Source: Candidatus Solibacter sp.
Lineage (GTDB): Bacteria > Acidobacteriota > Terriglobia > Bryobacterales > Bryobacteraceae
Length of the DNA: 7,040 bases
Assembly: GCA_017883345.1 (NCBI GenBank)
Contig: JADGNT010000260.1
Coordinates: 1-7,040, forward strand
Reading direction: 5' to 3'
The notes under the pieces: generated by a model
Told to the model about the DNA's origin: nothing
The model's input: only the letters and a program-made list of their open reading frames with translations
Databases searched by the model: none
In this document: in pieces, positions 6,841 to 7,040 of the stretch
Layout of the letters: each line of letters starts with the position of its first letter
How positions within the stretch are numbered: the stretch's first letter is position 1
Made by a program: the position numbers and the translations under genes

Positions 6841-7040
6841 ATGGCACTGCTCGACGCCACCGCAATCACCAAATCGTTCGCCGGCGTACAGGCGCTGCGC
6901 GGCGTGTCGTTTGCACTCCGCTCGGGCGAGGTGCATGCGCTGCTGGGGGAGAACGGGGCGGGGAAGTCCACCCTCATCAAAGTGATCACCGGCGCGGAGA
7001 AGGCCGATTCCGGCACGCTCACGGTGGATGGCCATCTGGT
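6841..7040 (+). CDS. Sugar-type ABC transporter ATP-binding protein, N-terminal part (3' end outside window)
   Basis: Sixty-six codons are visible before the window edge. The start is well bounded because an in-frame TGA (6838-6840) sits directly before ATG 6841. The protein opens with the usual ABC core, [22 protein letters not shown], split as [11 protein letters not shown] and [15 protein letters not shown], then a complete Walker [10 protein letters not shown] (36-44) and [20 protein letters not shown]. The FxGVxAL opening and [10 protein letters not shown] loop are characteristic of the RbsA/MglA/XylG group, which energises monosaccharide import and normally has two fused ATPase domains of about 500 residues in total. 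The second domain, Walker B and signature motif lie beyond the window. No clear RBS is visible. Its position downstream of a sugar-processing cluster is consistent with uptake of the product, but the HEPN islet intervenes. Confidence 0.88.
   Translation, partial: MALLDATAITKSFAGVQALRGVSFALRSGEVHALLGENGAGKSTLIKVITGAEKADSGTLTVDGHL

Overview
The window looks like a piece of a GC-rich chromosome from a soil-type Acidobacterium, with the Solibacter/Bryobacter group as my best guess. Reasons are the mix of exported PQQ-like beta-propellers, an SGNH-type protein, a DUF1080 (3-keto-disaccharide hydrolase family) protein with Gly/Pro/Arg-rich inserts, and a short cytochrome c fused to a helix-hairpin-helix domain. 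This placement is inferred from gene style; Planctomycetes or Verrucomicrobia are not excluded. Every gene is on the + strand and coding density is nearly complete: no gap exceeds about 50 bases.

Region 1 (1-6002) is a tightly packed, probably co-transcribed set: the C-terminal part of a PQQ-like propeller (1-993), an SGNH/GDSL-fold protein that has lost its catalytic Ser and His (1000-1740), a second PQQ-like propeller paralogous to the first (1788-3461), an exported CXXCH cytochrome/HhH protein (3464-4012), an exported DUF1080 protein (4024-4965) and a cytoplasmic galactose-mutarotase-fold protein (4962-6002). Spacings run from a 4-base overlap to 47 bases. Four of the five complete proteins have signal peptides and the last does not. 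Together they suggest extracytoplasmic oxidation or cleavage of carbohydrate followed by handling of the sugar inside the cell; this is inference from families and gene order.

Region 2 (6040-6815) is a two-gene islet: a HEPN-domain protein overlapped by a small protein of unrecognised family. Its base composition is visibly less GC-rich than its neighbours, and it has a possible promoter of its own. It resembles the two-gene layout of HEPN toxin-antitoxin or defence modules, but the partner lacks the usual nucleotidyltransferase motif. It is the best candidate here for an undescribed system.

Region 3 (6841-7040) is the start of a sugar-type ABC transporter ATPase (RbsA/MglA-like), cut by the window edge.

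The points most worth a second look are the doubly inactivated SGNH protein, a palindromic repeat-like element inserted in frame inside a signal peptide (about 3497-3568), and the HEPN/unknown pair.
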